From NCBI GenBank assembly GCA_029168955.1, contig JAPDOI010000011.1, forward strand, positions 1 to 64,000: DNA of 64,000 bases. Direction: 5' to 3'. The position numbers and the translations under genes were made by a program. The notes below the pieces were generated by a model. The model saw only the letters and a program-made list of their open reading frames with translations, was not told where the DNA came from and ran no database searches. This stretch comes from Aplectana chamaeleonis (lineage: Eukaryota > Nematoda > Chromadorea > Rhabditida > Cosmocercidae). Positions 23,285 to 34,989 of the stretch are shown here, in pieces. Each line of letters opens with the position of its first letter. Position 1 is the first letter of the stretch.

Positions 23285-23480
23285 CCACACCTTCGATGGG
23301 AGCGGGTCTCCCCCAACAAGGATACGGTTCAAGTCACGGACCGCAGTAGAGGATCACCCCACAGCAGTCCGCGACAGGGACATCACCTTCGCCACGGTCG
23401 ACAGCGAGAGCTCCCCTCGTTGAGGACCGTGGGAGACCTTAGCGGTTCAAAAATCGTTCAAAGCTCCTGGAAAGTGACTC
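23285..23480. repeat. dispersed repeat shared with 4100-4310
   Basis: Shares GAGCGGGTCTCCCCCAACAA, GTCCGCGACAGGGACATCA and GACCTTAGCGGTTCAAAAAT with the 4.1-kb copy, with small indels. A 272-codon plus-strand frame (23138-23956) runs over this and neighbouring repeats; its translation is low-complexity in places and is not treated as a gene. Confidence 0.6.
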
Positions 23481-23499
23481 GTAGTCACCTTCCAGGAGC
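23463..23499. repeat. 37-bp near-perfect hairpin
   Basis: GCTCCTGGAAAGTGACT and AGTCACCTTCCAGGAGC pair over 17 positions with one mismatch around a 3-nt loop. It is located at the edge of the shared repeat. There is no following T-run that would suggest a terminator. Confidence 0.7.
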
Positions 23500-24825
23500 A
23501 GCCAGGCGCACTGCGCTTTCTTTGGGATCGAGCCCTTATATACGTGCTGTGCGGCTGACATGCGCCGGGTCAGTTCTGAAGCGATCGATCAACGTGTTCA
23601 ATCATGGGCATTGTGGCTCATTCGTCGTCCAAGCTCATCGTAGTCGAATCGAAAGCGTATCGTGGCCGAGTGGAACGGCTATGATTGGCGCCACGTGCTT
23701 CTCATTTGGACGACGATTAGGCCACGTGGCGCCAGGAAATTATGTGGCCATATCGTCGTCCAACCACTTTGTAGTCGAGCCGAAAGCCAATCGTGGCCGA
23801 ATAGAACCCCCCGACTCCCTGAGTATTGGTCCCAAGCTGTCTGCTTCGCACGTTGCTGCAACGCAAAAGGCCCTATTAACAAATTCGAAGATTTTTCAAA
23901 TTTTTGATCACAGTCCTGGGCCTAAACATTTGTTCAAAAGATCACACCAATTGTAGCACTCTTCAGCTTACCTCTGTGTCCATGAGTTGCTTTCCACTTA
24001 ATCATGTCGGGGCGTAAGAAAAGGATTCGAGATTTGAATAGCCCCCCCTCCCTGGTCGCAGAAATTTTGGCCTGAAAATGAAGGTTACTGGGGCTCGCAA
24101 AATTTTCATCTTGGAAGTGAAAATTTTTGTTGATGATCGTGGGGATTTAAGCCTAAAAAAAATTTGGTGAAGATATATCCAAAAAATTCTAATAATTTCT
24201 GGTCATCAAGGCTAGATCGTAGCATTGTTCAGATTTAAGACACTTCAGCCCGGCTTTTGAACGGATTTTTGGCGTCTGATAGGTTTAGCAATCAAATATA
24301 TACTTCCCAGCAGAAATCGCGCATCGGGGGACGCAAAATTTTTGAATTTTGGAAAAAAGTTGGATGGTGAGGGGACCGCTCCGATTTCGAAAAATTTCGC
24401 AACGCCCCGCTTGACCATGGTCGCGTCAGCTTTCGGCGGAGCTACGACCCCCCACCGTTGACCAAAATTGTCGAAAAATTTCTGTAATTTTTACGATCTC
24501 CCTCAAGAGATTGAAAATTGCCTAGAGTTTTTGACAGTGGAGAAGTTGAAACTTGTGGTGAAATTTGGTCAAATCGTGCGAGCTTCCCCTGATTTTCATT
24601 TTTTGATAAAAATTTTCAACTATTTTGCGACACCTGTTGCGCCGGGTTGCTACCGTGCTCAACCCAGCCTCCGCAACGCCAACGCCATCTAAGCGTCTAA
24701 AGTGAGCCAGGATATCCTTACTCGCGCAATTTGGAGTTATCAGCCTTAAAATTTTTACCCCTTCATGATTATCAAGAGTAGAAGGATTATGCAAAGCGAG
24801 TCAATGAGATGAATGGCTTGATATG

Positions 24826-25105
24826 CTGTGCTTATCTGGGCCAAATTCCGGTCCACAATTGCGTCTCGACACGCTTGTCGCCGCACGCTCCTAAGTCAGA
24901 AGAGCTTCCAGCGCCGCAGCCGCCGATCTGCTGACTCTAGATGGGTCCTGGAAACTGGAAACTAAGAAACAATTGAAGAAATTTGTATAAAAAAGCCACA
25001 TCGAGACGGCTTTCTCGCTGAAAACCCGACTAACTTGAACGCGTGCGGCCGCAAAGGCGTGTTGAGACGCAATTGCGGACCGGAATTCGGCGCAGATAAG
25101 CACAG
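24826..25105. mobile_element. CTGTGCTT MITE, copy A
   Basis: Inverted ends CTGTGCTTATCTGGGCCAAA and ...GCGCAGATAAGCACAG, with a TA on the right flank (TG on the left, probably mutated). Each arm holds GCGTCTCGACACGCTTG or its complement and GCCGC-rich sequence, and runs about 75 bp. It belongs to a family of five near-full copies in this window. TA duplication and short palindromic structure fit a Tc1/mariner-mobilised MITE. Confidence 0.8.
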
Positions 25106-25440
25106 TAACATAAGAGTTTAATGGTCAGTTCGTCCACTGTCAAATTGTTAGAGAGAACCGTTCCTTAAGATAGCTTGTGAGCAGAGTTGAGTAGGTTGTT
25201 GCGTCAATTTTGGGCGGAACTATGACCCCCTTCCCCCTGTTTTCCAATTTTCATTTCAAACTTTCCAAAATTTTCGCGATCCCTCCTTGAGATGAGGAAT
25301 TCGTGAAACGTTTTAACCAAACTATCTCAATGTAATCTACTTTCATATTCTTACTCGATTTTTAGATGTTTTTTTGCCGTAACTGCAGTTTAACATCGCA
25401 GTGCGCTTTATGATATGTTTACAAAAGGTGCAGAGTTGAT

Positions 25441-25742
25441 CGCAAAACGTTTGGCTCCTGGCGAGATTGAACCAGCATATTCCTTTTCCGGGGAGCGCCT
25501 TATCGCACTGAACCACCGAAGCCCCAGCGCCGCCCTCACTCAACTGATCGGTAAATCTTTTCCCAAGCAAACATTCTTCCACCCGCATAACGGGATCAAA
25601 CAGTTGAACTGATTGCTTCGGTGAAGATTTACCGAGCAGTTGAGTGAGAGCGGTGCTTGGGCTTCGGTGGTGCAGTGCGATAAGGCACTACCCGGAAAGG
25701 TAATATGCTGCTCCAATCTCGCTCGTAGCTAAGCGTTTTGCG
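25441..25742. repeat. inverted dimer with tRNA-like internal boxes
   Basis: The 118-bp segment at 25441-25558 is repeated inverted at 25623-25742. In the left copy (minus strand) TGGTTCAGTGCGATAAGG resembles a Pol III A box and GGTTCAATCTC a B box at about tRNA spacing. Neither copy folds into a credible tRNA (acceptor and D stems fail). A tRNA-derived SINE-like unit in head-to-head arrangement is the likely explanation. Confidence 0.55.
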
Positions 25743-25749
25743 TCCCAGC

Positions 25750-26850
25750 ACCTTGTGTAAACATGCTTTCATATTGTTGAAAATTCATACTTCTCATACG
25801 CGACTGACTATTACAACCTCATTTTGGATTACCAATTGGGTTGGAGAAGATACCTTTTTCTCTCTAGTTTTCCCGACCCCCGTTGCACCGAGTCACAACC
25901 CTGCTGGGCCCTGCTTTTGAGTATGAAAGGACTGTTTTCGGAGTAAACTTTTTATGGCATCTATTCATCTCTTGTACTCCCAGGTAATGGTGATATGCCT
26001 CATGATTATCGGTTGTATCCTCATGATCTGCTTGCCGTTCTGGTATTCGTGAGGTGGAATTTGGCAAGGTGGTGACTCGAAGTTGCTGCCGTAGGGTCAT
26101 TTCGACCCATTTTCGGTGTAAGAAGAGCGTCGCTCTTTTTGGCAGGAGCGTATGGGTCTATTTGCATTGGTTTTACAACTGCGCACGAGAGTTAAAGCTG
26201 TTCATTCCAGCGAGAAAGTGTAGGTGAAGGAGGTGCAGCATACCCGCTCAGACGTACGCGATAAATGAAAATAAATTTTACTACGAAAAGAGTATTTGCT
26301 GCTTCTGATTGAAACTAAGTGTATTGTTCTGCGTATGCTTCATACTTTATGTAGGTTCTCTACCAATTAACTGTTTGCCAGTTTAGACTGGCAAAATTGT
26401 GGCGCAATCGGGTGGCTCGTTCGGAATTTTCATGTCGGTAGCACAAGGATTGCGGTGTTAGGACAGATATAGTGAGTTTGTAGTTCAGAATTCTCTATTT
26501 AGAAAGCCGTTTCTGTGACAAGCGTGTTATTTTTCGCTGTTTTCAGGTCGTGGGTGGACGAATCAGTGATCTTGATGCTTCCTCGCACTTCATTTCTGCT
26601 GATTTAATGCACGTGTATTTAACAATTTGTAGGAGTTGTTATGTTTTGTTAGATGTTTTATTGCATGGCATAGATATAAATTCCGTTCATAAACCTGTTT
26701 CGCAGGATGCGAAAAGAGCGACAAGGGATATATTGTGTCCAAATTGTGGCTGAAGACGAAGAGTGTGCCAAACTTCTGTTTTTGCTTTCCGTGTCTTACT
26801 TCCTGATCCTTCTTGGGCCTACCGCCTTCTGTTTCCGGGCTTTGAGGCGG
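25750..26850. other. no supported gene
   Basis: Mostly AT-rich with short, unconvincing frames. The stretch 26550-26753 is open for 67 codons but has no recognised feature. Confidence 0.4.
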
Positions 26851-27139
26851 GAAACGTATGCTATATTTCGTTGAAGGGCCAGTGCGGCGCAGTGGTGCGA
26901 GGCGCGACAGTCGCTCACGCGGTCGAGTGATCCTCGCTCAAGGCAAGAAAACCTGCCATGTCTTCGGTCCTGCTATCCTTCCCTGTCGCGACAGCGCCGG
27001 ATTGCTGCCTTTATTCTGTCGCGGAGCCGCCGCGGCACTACAAAGAGGCCCACACCGGCACCATCCTGAGTGCGGCTGCGGCAATATTACGAATCCGACG
27101 CTCTAATTGTTCCTCGACGAGACACACTGGGTAAAGTTT

Positions 27140-27366
27140 AGATCTGTAAAATAATCAGCTTATGGTAATTGGCAAATGTCCAACAGGGTAGGTCCAAGGA
27201 TGCCGTATACAGTGCCGCGGCATGTATAACTGCTCGGTGCGGCCTTCCGGCGCTTTTTTCTGGGACAGCTCCCTTTTGGCATGCCTCAGCACAGTTACTG
27301 AATACATAAGTGGCAGTTGTCTTGCTATTTCCGCAGCGTCCTGCCGGTGTATAACTACGGCTTTAG
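27140..27366. repeat. partial copy of the GGCCGTAGTTATACAC element
   Basis: The sequence with AACTGCTCGGTGCGG, CATGCCTCAGCACAGTTA and the end CCGGTGTATAACTACGGC matches 51700-51955, the second internal repeat and right end of the 51-kb element. The left end is missing or diverged. Confidence 0.6.
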
Positions 27367-27628
27367 ATTTGCGCCGACTTCGCCGTAGAACCGCCGCTGC
27401 TTCGCATTACCGCCGCGAACGCTCCGCGATAGTGCCCCTTCGGTGCCTGTTTTCACCAACCCAAAGTTATCACCGCACTGTCGCAGCAATGTCTCCCAAG
27501 GAAAGCAACAGGCATCGACCAAGCGTGACACTGGCATGTCTCATATTTTCAGGGTATTTTTTTTGTTTCTCTCCAAGAAAATCCACGCACATCTCCGTCA
27601 AAGGCTGAAAAATAGACAAGCCCAATCA

Positions 27629-28045
27629 TTAGGCGATAATCAACGCCACACCCGGGTGTGGCGTTGAGTATGAACGCTAAATACGCGTGGCAGGCGCGTG
27701 TTGCGCTTGCGGGTGCTAGGAATACTCTAGCGGCGACGCTATGGCGGAGCGGATGAAAGTGGACCTTAACTTCGTCAAGCAGGCAAAATCTTTACATTAT
27801 CATGGTAGCAGAAGACAGTACTGGAATTGATTATTTTGAAACGGAATGATCTTGATGATGGATTAATAGAGAAAATGGTAAAAAGTCTTCACGGGCGTGG
27901 CGCCAGGCCATTTATAGTCCTAACGCCACGACCGCGCATCAGTCCGCCCGCATCTTCGCCGAGGTGAGCCGATTCAGGGCGCTATTCATACTCCTCAACG
28001 CCAGCGCGTCTCGCGCGTTGAGGAGTATGAACAGCGCACCAATCG
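27629..28045. mobile_element. GC-rich palindromic MITE with AT-rich core
   Basis: The left arm starts TTAGGCGATAATCAACGCCA and the right arm ends near GTATGAACAGCGCACC. Both contain self-complementary CAACGCCAGCGCG-type hairpins. The core with GAATTGATTATTTTGAAACG and GATGATGGATTAATAG aligns to the core of 47862-48296 (GAATTAATTATAAAGAAACG). There is no coding potential. Confidence 0.65.
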
Positions 28046-28059
28046 GCGAAGTAACGGAC

Positions 28060-28950
28060 CGACCGCGTCAGGCAGATGAGGCCTAAGCGAAGCTTTTAGG
28101 CAACTATTCTCTGGTTACGAGTCGTATTTACTCTGTTCCCTCGCGCGCTTGTGCGGAGCGAGGGTAGAGGAAGCGAGAAAGTATGGGGGGAGGGAGACGC
28201 AGCAAACGCTCGCTGACGCACGCGATGAACGGAAATACATTTCAATCGGAAGCAGAGAATAACTACTTGTATCTTGCTTGTCTGCCCCTTGATCTCATGT
28301 TGCATGCGTAAACCTTACGTGTGCGTGTAACATGAAAGCAAGTTGTGTGAAGGCTTCAAGTGACTGGTAAATTTTTTTCTGCAAGTTGCGTGAAACTTAC
28401 CTGTAAATTGTGCTGAAATTACAGGTAACTTGTGCAAAAAAAATTCCTCCAGGAGAATCCCCTTCGTCAACTACAGCAAATTTCAGTGTTTTTGCGTTTT
28501 TAGGAACTGCATCTTCATAGATCATCGCGCGACATTCCCCACGTACCACGCACGTTATGTTTGTTTATTGGTGCAGCTGTTTGCTTTTCGCTGTGATATT
28601 TACTTGGTAGAGGAGTTATTTTTGATGGACTTTTGTTGACATCAGCTGGCAAACAGTCAACAAACACTGATCGCCAGCTGATCAGTGGTGCCTTGGAATG
28701 GCAAAATATCTGACCGGCAGTGCAGATGTAGTCGACAGGAAGTGATGATACGAGTGGTGAAAATTGTGACTCCGGCTTAAACCTATGTCTGAAAAAAGTT
28801 CTAAGCTCGAAACGATCGCTTGCTGTAGTAAAGTGACGGTCTACCTAATTTGACCTACCGCAAAAGTCCGAAAATGGATCTCATATTCGTTACACCGCCC
28901 TAAATGACCTCCTGTGCAAAATTTCATTGAATTACATGAAAGGCTTTGAA
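28060..28950. other. no supported gene
   Basis: Contains a purine-rich stretch (28150-28200) and the inverted word CAGCTG...CAGCTG near 28645-28680. No gene or transposon end was recognised. Confidence 0.35.
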
Positions 28951-28965
28951 CGAGAAGGAAAGGGG

Positions 28966-29105
28966 TCCGCAGAGTTGAGGTCGCGGCGTTGGTCGCAGCG
29001 ACGAACAGCTCTGGGTGATGCAATATCGATTACATTCGGCGACTATGGCGACCGACGCGGCGTGAAGGGCGACGAGGGGGCACCGCAGAGTGTATTGACG
29101 CCGCG
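28966..29105. repeat. truncated AGGGGTCCGCAGAGTTG element
   Basis: Starts AGGGGTCCGCAGAGTTGAGG and carries GATGCAATATCGATTACATT and TCGGCGACTATGGCGACCG. The same sequence occurs inverted in the complete element at 61114-61396. The other end is missing here. A more diverged copy lies at about 31950-32060. Confidence 0.6.
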
Positions 29106-29111
29106 ACGTCC

Positions 29112-29394
29112 CTACCCCTCGGCGGTCAGCGAGTAAAGCCATTGATGGTAGGACTTCGGCGTATTTTGGCTACCGTAATCCGGCAATCGCTTCAGGACCC
29201 AAAGCCCGATTTCCCTCCGCCCTTTAGATTGGCCGTTCCACTCACCACCTTTCGTTATATCGATTAGCTTTTCTAACCCCTCCATCACTACTGAAGCAGG
29301 AGGGTTCCGAAGAATTTCCTCGGAGAATATGAACAACATTCTGAACTGGGCTGGAAGAGTTTTTAGATGAAGAGCTTTGCCATTCCAATATTCC
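29112..29394 (-). CDS. uncharacterised exon-like reading frame
   Basis: Open for about 92 codons after an upstream stop; no ATG at its start, so an internal exon is likeliest. It reads LHLKTLPAQFRMLFIF, then EEILRNPPASVVMEGLEKLI, then WVLKRLPDYGSQNTPKSYHQ before the stop. The composition is protein-like. The last 25 codons are duplicated exactly (75 bp) in inverted orientation at 30195-30269, so the segment is part of a repeated sequence, perhaps a transposon-borne gene. No domain was recognised. Confidence 0.35.
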
Positions 29395-30269
29395 TTGGAG
29401 AGGCTTTATTTATTTCAAATTTTTCAAACTGCAGTGAACACTACAATGCTCTTCGATTTATTTGAATACGACTTTTCGATATTTGAGAATGAATTAATCT
29501 TTTTTTGAATTAAGCATTTTCTTGCTTTCCCGCGAACGCTTGATTTTCCGTAATTCGGAGCCTAGGGTTTTCTTAGCCGAATAAGTGAAATCAGGCAGTA
29601 GAGGCAGAAGAATAAATTGGCAAAGGCCTGTGAATCACACCTAAATAGTGATGCTCCGTAGTTTGAATACTTCCAGTTGATTTGGTGGAAAAATTTTCCG
29701 TGCGCCTTATGGGTAGAGCAGGCACTGAAAAAAATTTCCTTGGAGAATTTCTTCGCGAAAACAGAAATCATGGGAATTCTTGTTTGTTAGGATCCCATTT
29801 ATGGCTCAACCCATGGGAAATTTGCGAAGTAGTTCATTGCATAAACTTCTGCAACGAACGATTTCTGTGTATACACCGTGGTTTTCCACACTCCGCAAGG
29901 TTCTCATCAACCCGGGGTTTTCCTTCCCTTGCAAAATCAGGAGAGTCAGGAGGCCTATGAAGTCAATAATGAACACAACGTGAGATTTCCAGTTTGAGTG
30001 CCCCTTTCTAAGCTATCACGCCTAGAGTTCGAGGACATTAGGCTTTAAAGTTTGAAAAAATCGCTGCGCTGACCATTTCTGATGTGATCCAACCTCTACA
30101 TGGATGACCTAGTACGCTCCAGAGCGAAATCATACCGGAAACGCTCGTAATTGAACTGAATGAAGCTGCGAAGCGGTTTCGATGTCGAGGAAAACGGGCT
30201 TTGGGTCCTGAAGCGATTGCCGGATTACGGTAGCCAAAATACGCCGAAGTCCTACCATCAATGGCTTTA
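29134..30269. repeat. 75-bp perfect inverted duplication
   Basis: 29134-29208 and 30195-30269 are identical in opposite orientation, covering the coding-like block CGGATTACGGTAGCCAAAAT. The 1-kb spacer has no supported gene. Just beyond the second copy, GGTTCGATTCC at about 30363 resembles a Pol III B box without a matching A box or tRNA fold. Confidence 0.8.
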
Positions 30270-30553
30270 GTCAGCGAGGACCTGCTTTCTCTATTCAGAG
30301 CTGAAGCACGGAGCGTTTGGGGTGTAATGGTGGAGGGGCTAAGTTGACATGTGTGACACTAAGGTTCGATTCCTATCGACGACAAATATTTTGCATTTTG
30401 TGGCAGTATCTAATTTGGTTTTGAAATCACATTGTGACTTCTATTTGAACTGCAGCAAAGTATAATCTTGTAGTTAGAAAGATTCGATCAAACCACGGGG
30501 TTGAAGAGTGCGTTCCCAGTTAGGCCGCCTTTTGCAAATTTGGACAACTTGTA

Positions 30554-30826
30554 CTGTGCCTCTCTGGACCAAATTGCGGTTCGTAATTGCGTCACGCTTT
30601 GCGGCCGCGCGCATTCGAGTCGGAAGAGTCTCCAGCGCCACAGGCGCAGATCTGTTGACTCTAGGTAAGTTTTAGAGACCGGAAAGTATACAAAATTGGA
30701 GAAAACTGTATAAAAAGCCTTATGGAATCGGCTTTGGCGCTGGAAGTCCGACCGGCTCAAGCGCGTGCGGCCGCAAAGCGTGTCGAGACGCGACTGCGGA
30801 CCGAAATTCGGCCCAGATAAGCACAG
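30554..30826. mobile_element. CTGTGCTT MITE, copy B
   Basis: Ends CTGTGCCTCTCTGGACCAAA and ...CCCAGATAAGCACAG with TA on both flanks. The interior includes GACTCTAGGTAAGTTT and CCGGAAAGTATACAAAATTG, shared with the other copies. Confidence 0.85.
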
Positions 30827-30999
30827 TATGTTTCTCTTGAAAATTACGAAAACGAAGTTTTTGGCTAATTATCATTCACATAAAGCTTCTCGCAATCAGC
30901 GACGCTCAGCTATCGATCGAAAATAGTTTTGTTCGACATGGGGTAGCCGCAGCCTAGCGAAGCATGACCCTGGTCCATAGTCGCGCATGCTCGTGTCAA

Positions 31000-32440
31000 T
31001 CTCTCCAACTCCACGGTTTCTAAGTTTTAAAGAGTTCATAGGGGTTGTTTCAGGAGCTGAACACAAATACGAGAGCCAATATCAATTTTTCGGGTCATTG
31101 CGTCGTCTTTTGGTAGTTATAATGGCAACTTCGACTTCCCTTAATCATTCAGAAATTTTGAAATAAGACGTTATTTCCGTGTTTACTACCCCAACAAAGC
31201 TCCATCGGTGAAATTTGTGAGCAACAATTTTTTTGACCTACGGATGGATCACCATGGGGTAGGTGGCTCAATCCCATTTTCGGGGTCCGCAGTTTGAAAA
31301 ATTTTCTCGCCCAAACTGCGTCCAGGTGCTAATTCTACACAAATATGGGGTCCGTTTGCGGCGTTTCGTACTTTTATGGTGGGTTACATTAAGTAGAATG
31401 TCGTTTTTCTACTGCGAACGATCGTTTCAAGCTTATAACTTTTTCGAATTTAGGATTAGGCTGGAGTCACAGTTTTTACAACTCGTGGAATGAGCTCGCC
31501 ATGTACTTCATTTTGCGAACCTCGGACTACGCTAAAATGGTTTCCCTTGTTAGTCGACTATTCAGTCATTCTCTAAATTGGCATGTCAGATGGCAACAGA
31601 TTGGACAAAATGGTTTGTTGAAGTGCATTTGGCATTGTTTAAACATCAAATCTGGCACATGAGCGAGGGCTGATTACATCTCTTAGAACGCTCTCCTGCA
31701 GAGAACGACCTCGCTAGCACATATAATGTCGCTGATAACTTCATTAGGCTAAAATTTTATGTCTCATACATGTCCAAAGCTGGCATGTACCATGAAATGA
31801 TGAGAAAATTTACTTGAAAAGCGGACGCAACAAGTTGCGTGAAGCCCGCGAGCATTTTGTGCCAATGTCGCAGATAACTGCAGAAGTTTCTGAGTATAGC
31901 GCAGCATTGCCATCTCCATAGTCCAATACACGGTGAAGGCAGAATTCCAGGAGACCCCGCAATGAGGTCGCAGCGTTGCTCATAGCGTTCGGATAGCGTG
32001 GAAGATGCAATAGCGATTGAATTGGGCGTTGTCGTCAACGAGGTGTATCGGCCAACTTTATACTTCCATCGCGGCGCGATGCAATAATGCGACAGACCCG
32101 ATCTCATGAGGGATGTCCTGAGGCTTCACTTTTTAGGAGTTTAACACAATGCCTAAATGAGAAGAGTGCGATGTAATTCCTTGTTTCCTACATGCAGTTG
32201 TTGCTTTAGTAATTCCGTATAGAATGTACAAAGTTCCGCTGCACTTGATGCAACGAAAATCGTGATCGCCGAAAACCTCCTACACCTCTTCTACTGATTG
32301 GTGATCATTCCCAATTTACTAAACACCATTGTACTTTCGTGGCAACGAAACTATCACGTTGTATGCCGTGAACTGCAAAGAACATTTCTGAATCTGTCAC
32401 CGCTCAGATTTTCCCAAATAGTGTTGACGTTCAGGGAAAA
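31000..32440. other. no supported gene; weak repeat relic at 31950
   Basis: Reading frames here have no recognisable domain. Around 31950-32060 the words GGTCGCAGCGTTGCTC and GATGCAATAGCGATTG suggest a decayed copy of the AGGGGTCCGCAG element. Confidence 0.35.
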
Positions 32441-32512
32441 CATATCTATTCGACTATGATTTGACTCACCTGATAGAGCGACATCTGTCCGATGCGGTCG
32501 GTTCGAATCTTA

Positions 32513-33190
32513 CAAGGAAACCACAATAAGTCATAATGACCATTCCAAATGAAATGTACTTTCCTAGATTCATTTTTGGACGAAAAGTCCGAATATGACC
32601 ATCGCAGCTGCCTAGACCCACTCTGAAAAAAGTTGTGAGCGTTTTTTCTGTGATTTTCGTACCTACTGTACCCTCCAAAAAGCGCATTATTTTTATGCAA
32701 TTCCGGAAACGGACCTGATAATCGTGTTCAGCACCCAAAACTACCCCTTTTAAGCGAAGTTTGGGTGAAGGAACATTTTCCATACTTTGCGCAGACTAAC
32801 AGCGCTTTGGACTTGAACGGATTTTCGGTTGGGCGTTTATTTTTACCAATTAGAGGGCTCTCGAAGCGCTTTAGAAAAATATTCCAGATTCGCCTCGAAA
32901 TTCGTTCTGGTGGGTTATTTGGGATGCTGATCACGAATCTGAGGTTGATTTGTCGTTTTTCTGAAGTTTTCGACTTTATTTGTTCAAAGCTTCCCACTGG
33001 CAGAGAAAATTGACGGCAAAATCAACTTTTGACGATTTAACTTTTAACTTTTTTATTTAACTCCTAACTTTTTTCAGAGTGGGTCTAGGCAGCTGCGATA
33101 GGCATATTCGGACTTTTCGTAAAAAAATGGTTTTAGAAAAGTAAATTTCATTTGGAATGGTCACTATGACTTATTGTGGTTCCCTTGTTA
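32513..33190. mobile_element. 0.7-kb foldback element
   Basis: About 125 bp at 32513-32637 is repeated inverted at 33064-33190 (AAGTCATAATGACCATTCCA against its counterpart near 33160, and CAGCTGCCTAGACCCACTCT against its counterpart near 33080). The interior shares CTGATCACGAATCTGAGGTT-type wording with about 6705. Adjacent to the left end, GATAGAGCGACATC and GGTTCGAATCTT form a decayed tRNA-like A/B-box pair. No transposase was seen. Confidence 0.65.
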
Positions 33191-33748
33191 GCCAAAGTTT
33201 CAGTAATAGTCATCAGCCTTACCCATTTGAAATGGTTCTCAAGAAGAGAAAAACATTGCGCCTGAATTGTCTTTCAATGCGGAGAATTTTTAAATCCTCC
33301 TTTACTGCATCTGTTCAAAAATTTCGCCCTTGATTAGGCAGCCGTTTTTAGACCGAACAGGAAAAAAATATTAAAGCTTATTGAACGGGAAGGTATGGCG
33401 TCCTTCTTAATACATGTATGCCCAAATAGTCAAAACCGATCCTCCAATGCGGCTTGAGGAGACTCTGGGAAATGCTGGCACCTACCTTATGTCACGCGTT
33501 GATGTGCAGCGTCGATTTACTTGTAAAGCTCTTCGTTATGACACATTCACGACCTAAAATCTCTGAGCAAACGTCCTGACAGCTTCCATTCTGCCCAATC
33601 CGACCTTCCCATGGTTGAAGAACTTAATGCAGAGGTAGCTGTAGCATGATTACCATCGTCGTTCAGCATATGTTTAGCCTGAACGAAGTAGTTCCTACTT
33701 TGAATACCCGCTCCCCAGTGTTGTGCTGAGGTCACTGTTGAGCATTCC

Positions 33749-34170
33749 GCATTAGGGATCGTTTATACGTCCGCCTTGGAGTGGCGCGGCGAAGTGCATT
33801 CCTGCAATATGGATTGTGCCGCGCCGCGTGGCTAACATAAGGGATCGTTTATGCTCCCCGCCATGCGGCGCAGCACAGTGAATTCCTGTAATATTGGTAA
33901 TTTTGGTAACGCGGCGCGGCGCGATCGATACTGCAGGATTGCAATTCGCCGCGCCGCTCGGCGGCGGAAGTATAAACGATCCCTTGAGTGTCATATATGC
34001 TCCCGCCACCGCGCCGCGAGGTGCCGTTCCGTAATATAAAGCGTGCCATGCCTCATGATCATTATTACAAATTTGCTCTGAGCCGCGCTGCTCGGCGGCG
34101 GGAGTTTAAACAATGTCTTATAGGGTTGCACCATGCCGCGCGGCAACCAAAGTATAAACGTCCCCTTAGG
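33749..34170. repeat. GC-rich palindrome cluster I
   Basis: Repeated units start with GGATCGTTTATAC or end with GTATAAACGATCC (near 33757, 33843, 33970 and 34155), each with CGCCGCGCCG-type stems and central GATCGATA words. One unit is an imperfect palindrome of about 130 bp that could fold into a long hairpin. Open frames on both strands are by-products. Confidence 0.8.
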
Positions 34171-34487
34171 CGGCGTCAGAGCTTTCGCGTAATGATGCAA
34201 TGACACATGTCAGCGCGAAGCGAATATCGCGACGCGCAGGAGATCATGTGTGAACGCTGGACGACCACGCGCAATTGCGTACGCATTTTTGCGTAAACGA
34301 GCAACCGCAATTTTTCAATGGCAGTAGCAACTTTTTTTCGTGCTTGCTTGACTGCACGTGATCCGAAATAAGCTTACTCCAAGCTTGTCCTTGCGCGACG
34401 TCCAACTCGTCGCGTTGCACCGCGAAGCGACGCGAATGGCTGTGCGTCATTTGGAATGCATTGCGCCTTCTCACTGTTAACACCTAA

Positions 34488-34880
34488 GGAATCGTTTATA
34501 CTTACGCAGCCGAGCTGCGCGGCGAAGTGCATTCCTACAATATCGATCATGCGGCGCCGCGTGATCAATACCATAGGACTGCACTGTGCCGCGCTGCCTC
34601 GCGGCTGGAGTATAAACGACCCCTAAGGGGCTGATTACAGTCGCGTAGCTGAAAAGCGCTGCAGCATGCAATTGAGCAGTATCGATCATGCGGCGCCTCT
34701 CGATCGATTCCCTTCACTGCATGGTGCCGCGCCTTGCAGCGGCGGGACTCTAGTCAGTCCCTTAGGGGTCGTTTACAATTCGGCCGCGGGTGGCGCGGCA
34801 CAGTGCGATTCTATGGTATTGATATTGATCAGCTTGACCGATACGTCGGCTAGGTGTAACGTCGCGTCGCGCCGCGAATG
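34488..34880. repeat. GC-rich palindrome cluster II
   Basis: Units of the same type as at 33.8 kb: AGGAATCGTTTATACTTACG at 34488, GTATAAACGACCCC near 34612, and GGGGTCGTTTACAATTCG near 34765, with GATCATGCGGCGCC centres. Related cluster at 53868-54140. Confidence 0.8.
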
Positions 34881-34989
34881 AGCTCTTAACGCCGCTCCGG
34901 AGTGGGGACCGCGCGATCGCCTTGCTGACAAAATGAGAGGTTCAACTATGGAGATTTGGACATCTTTAAAATTAGGAAATGAATATCAA
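34881..34989 (+). CDS. possible exon ending in a consensus donor
   Basis: Directly beyond the palindromes, an open frame reads WGPRDRLADK then MRGSTMEIWTSLKLGNEYQ (ATG at 34933) and ends at CAA-GTGAGT, an optimal 5' splice site. No downstream exon was identified and the peptide is too short to classify. Confidence 0.2.

Noticed and set aside
23138..23956. A 272-codon plus-strand frame, the longest in the window
   Set aside because: It runs across a dispersed repeat, a hairpin and CACGTG repeats, has no domain, and the repeat copy at 4.1 kb does not preserve the frame.
30085..30180. YMDDLVRS, resembling the YxDD box of an LTR-retrotransposon reverse transcriptase
   Set aside because: Only eight residues fit and no other RT, protease or integrase motif is nearby; treated as chance.
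30330..30385. tRNA gene suggested by GGTGTAATGGTGG and GGTTCGATTCC
   Set aside because: Acceptor and T stems do not pair and no anticodon arm can be drawn; at most a decayed tRNA-like repeat.
32455..32520. tRNA gene suggested by GATAGAGCG and GGTTCGAATC
   Set aside because: D stem is partial, the anticodon stem and acceptor stem fail.
33547..34881. Arg/Ala-rich open frames over the GC palindromes
   Set aside because: They occur on both strands and in several frames, as expected from palindromic GC-rich repeats.
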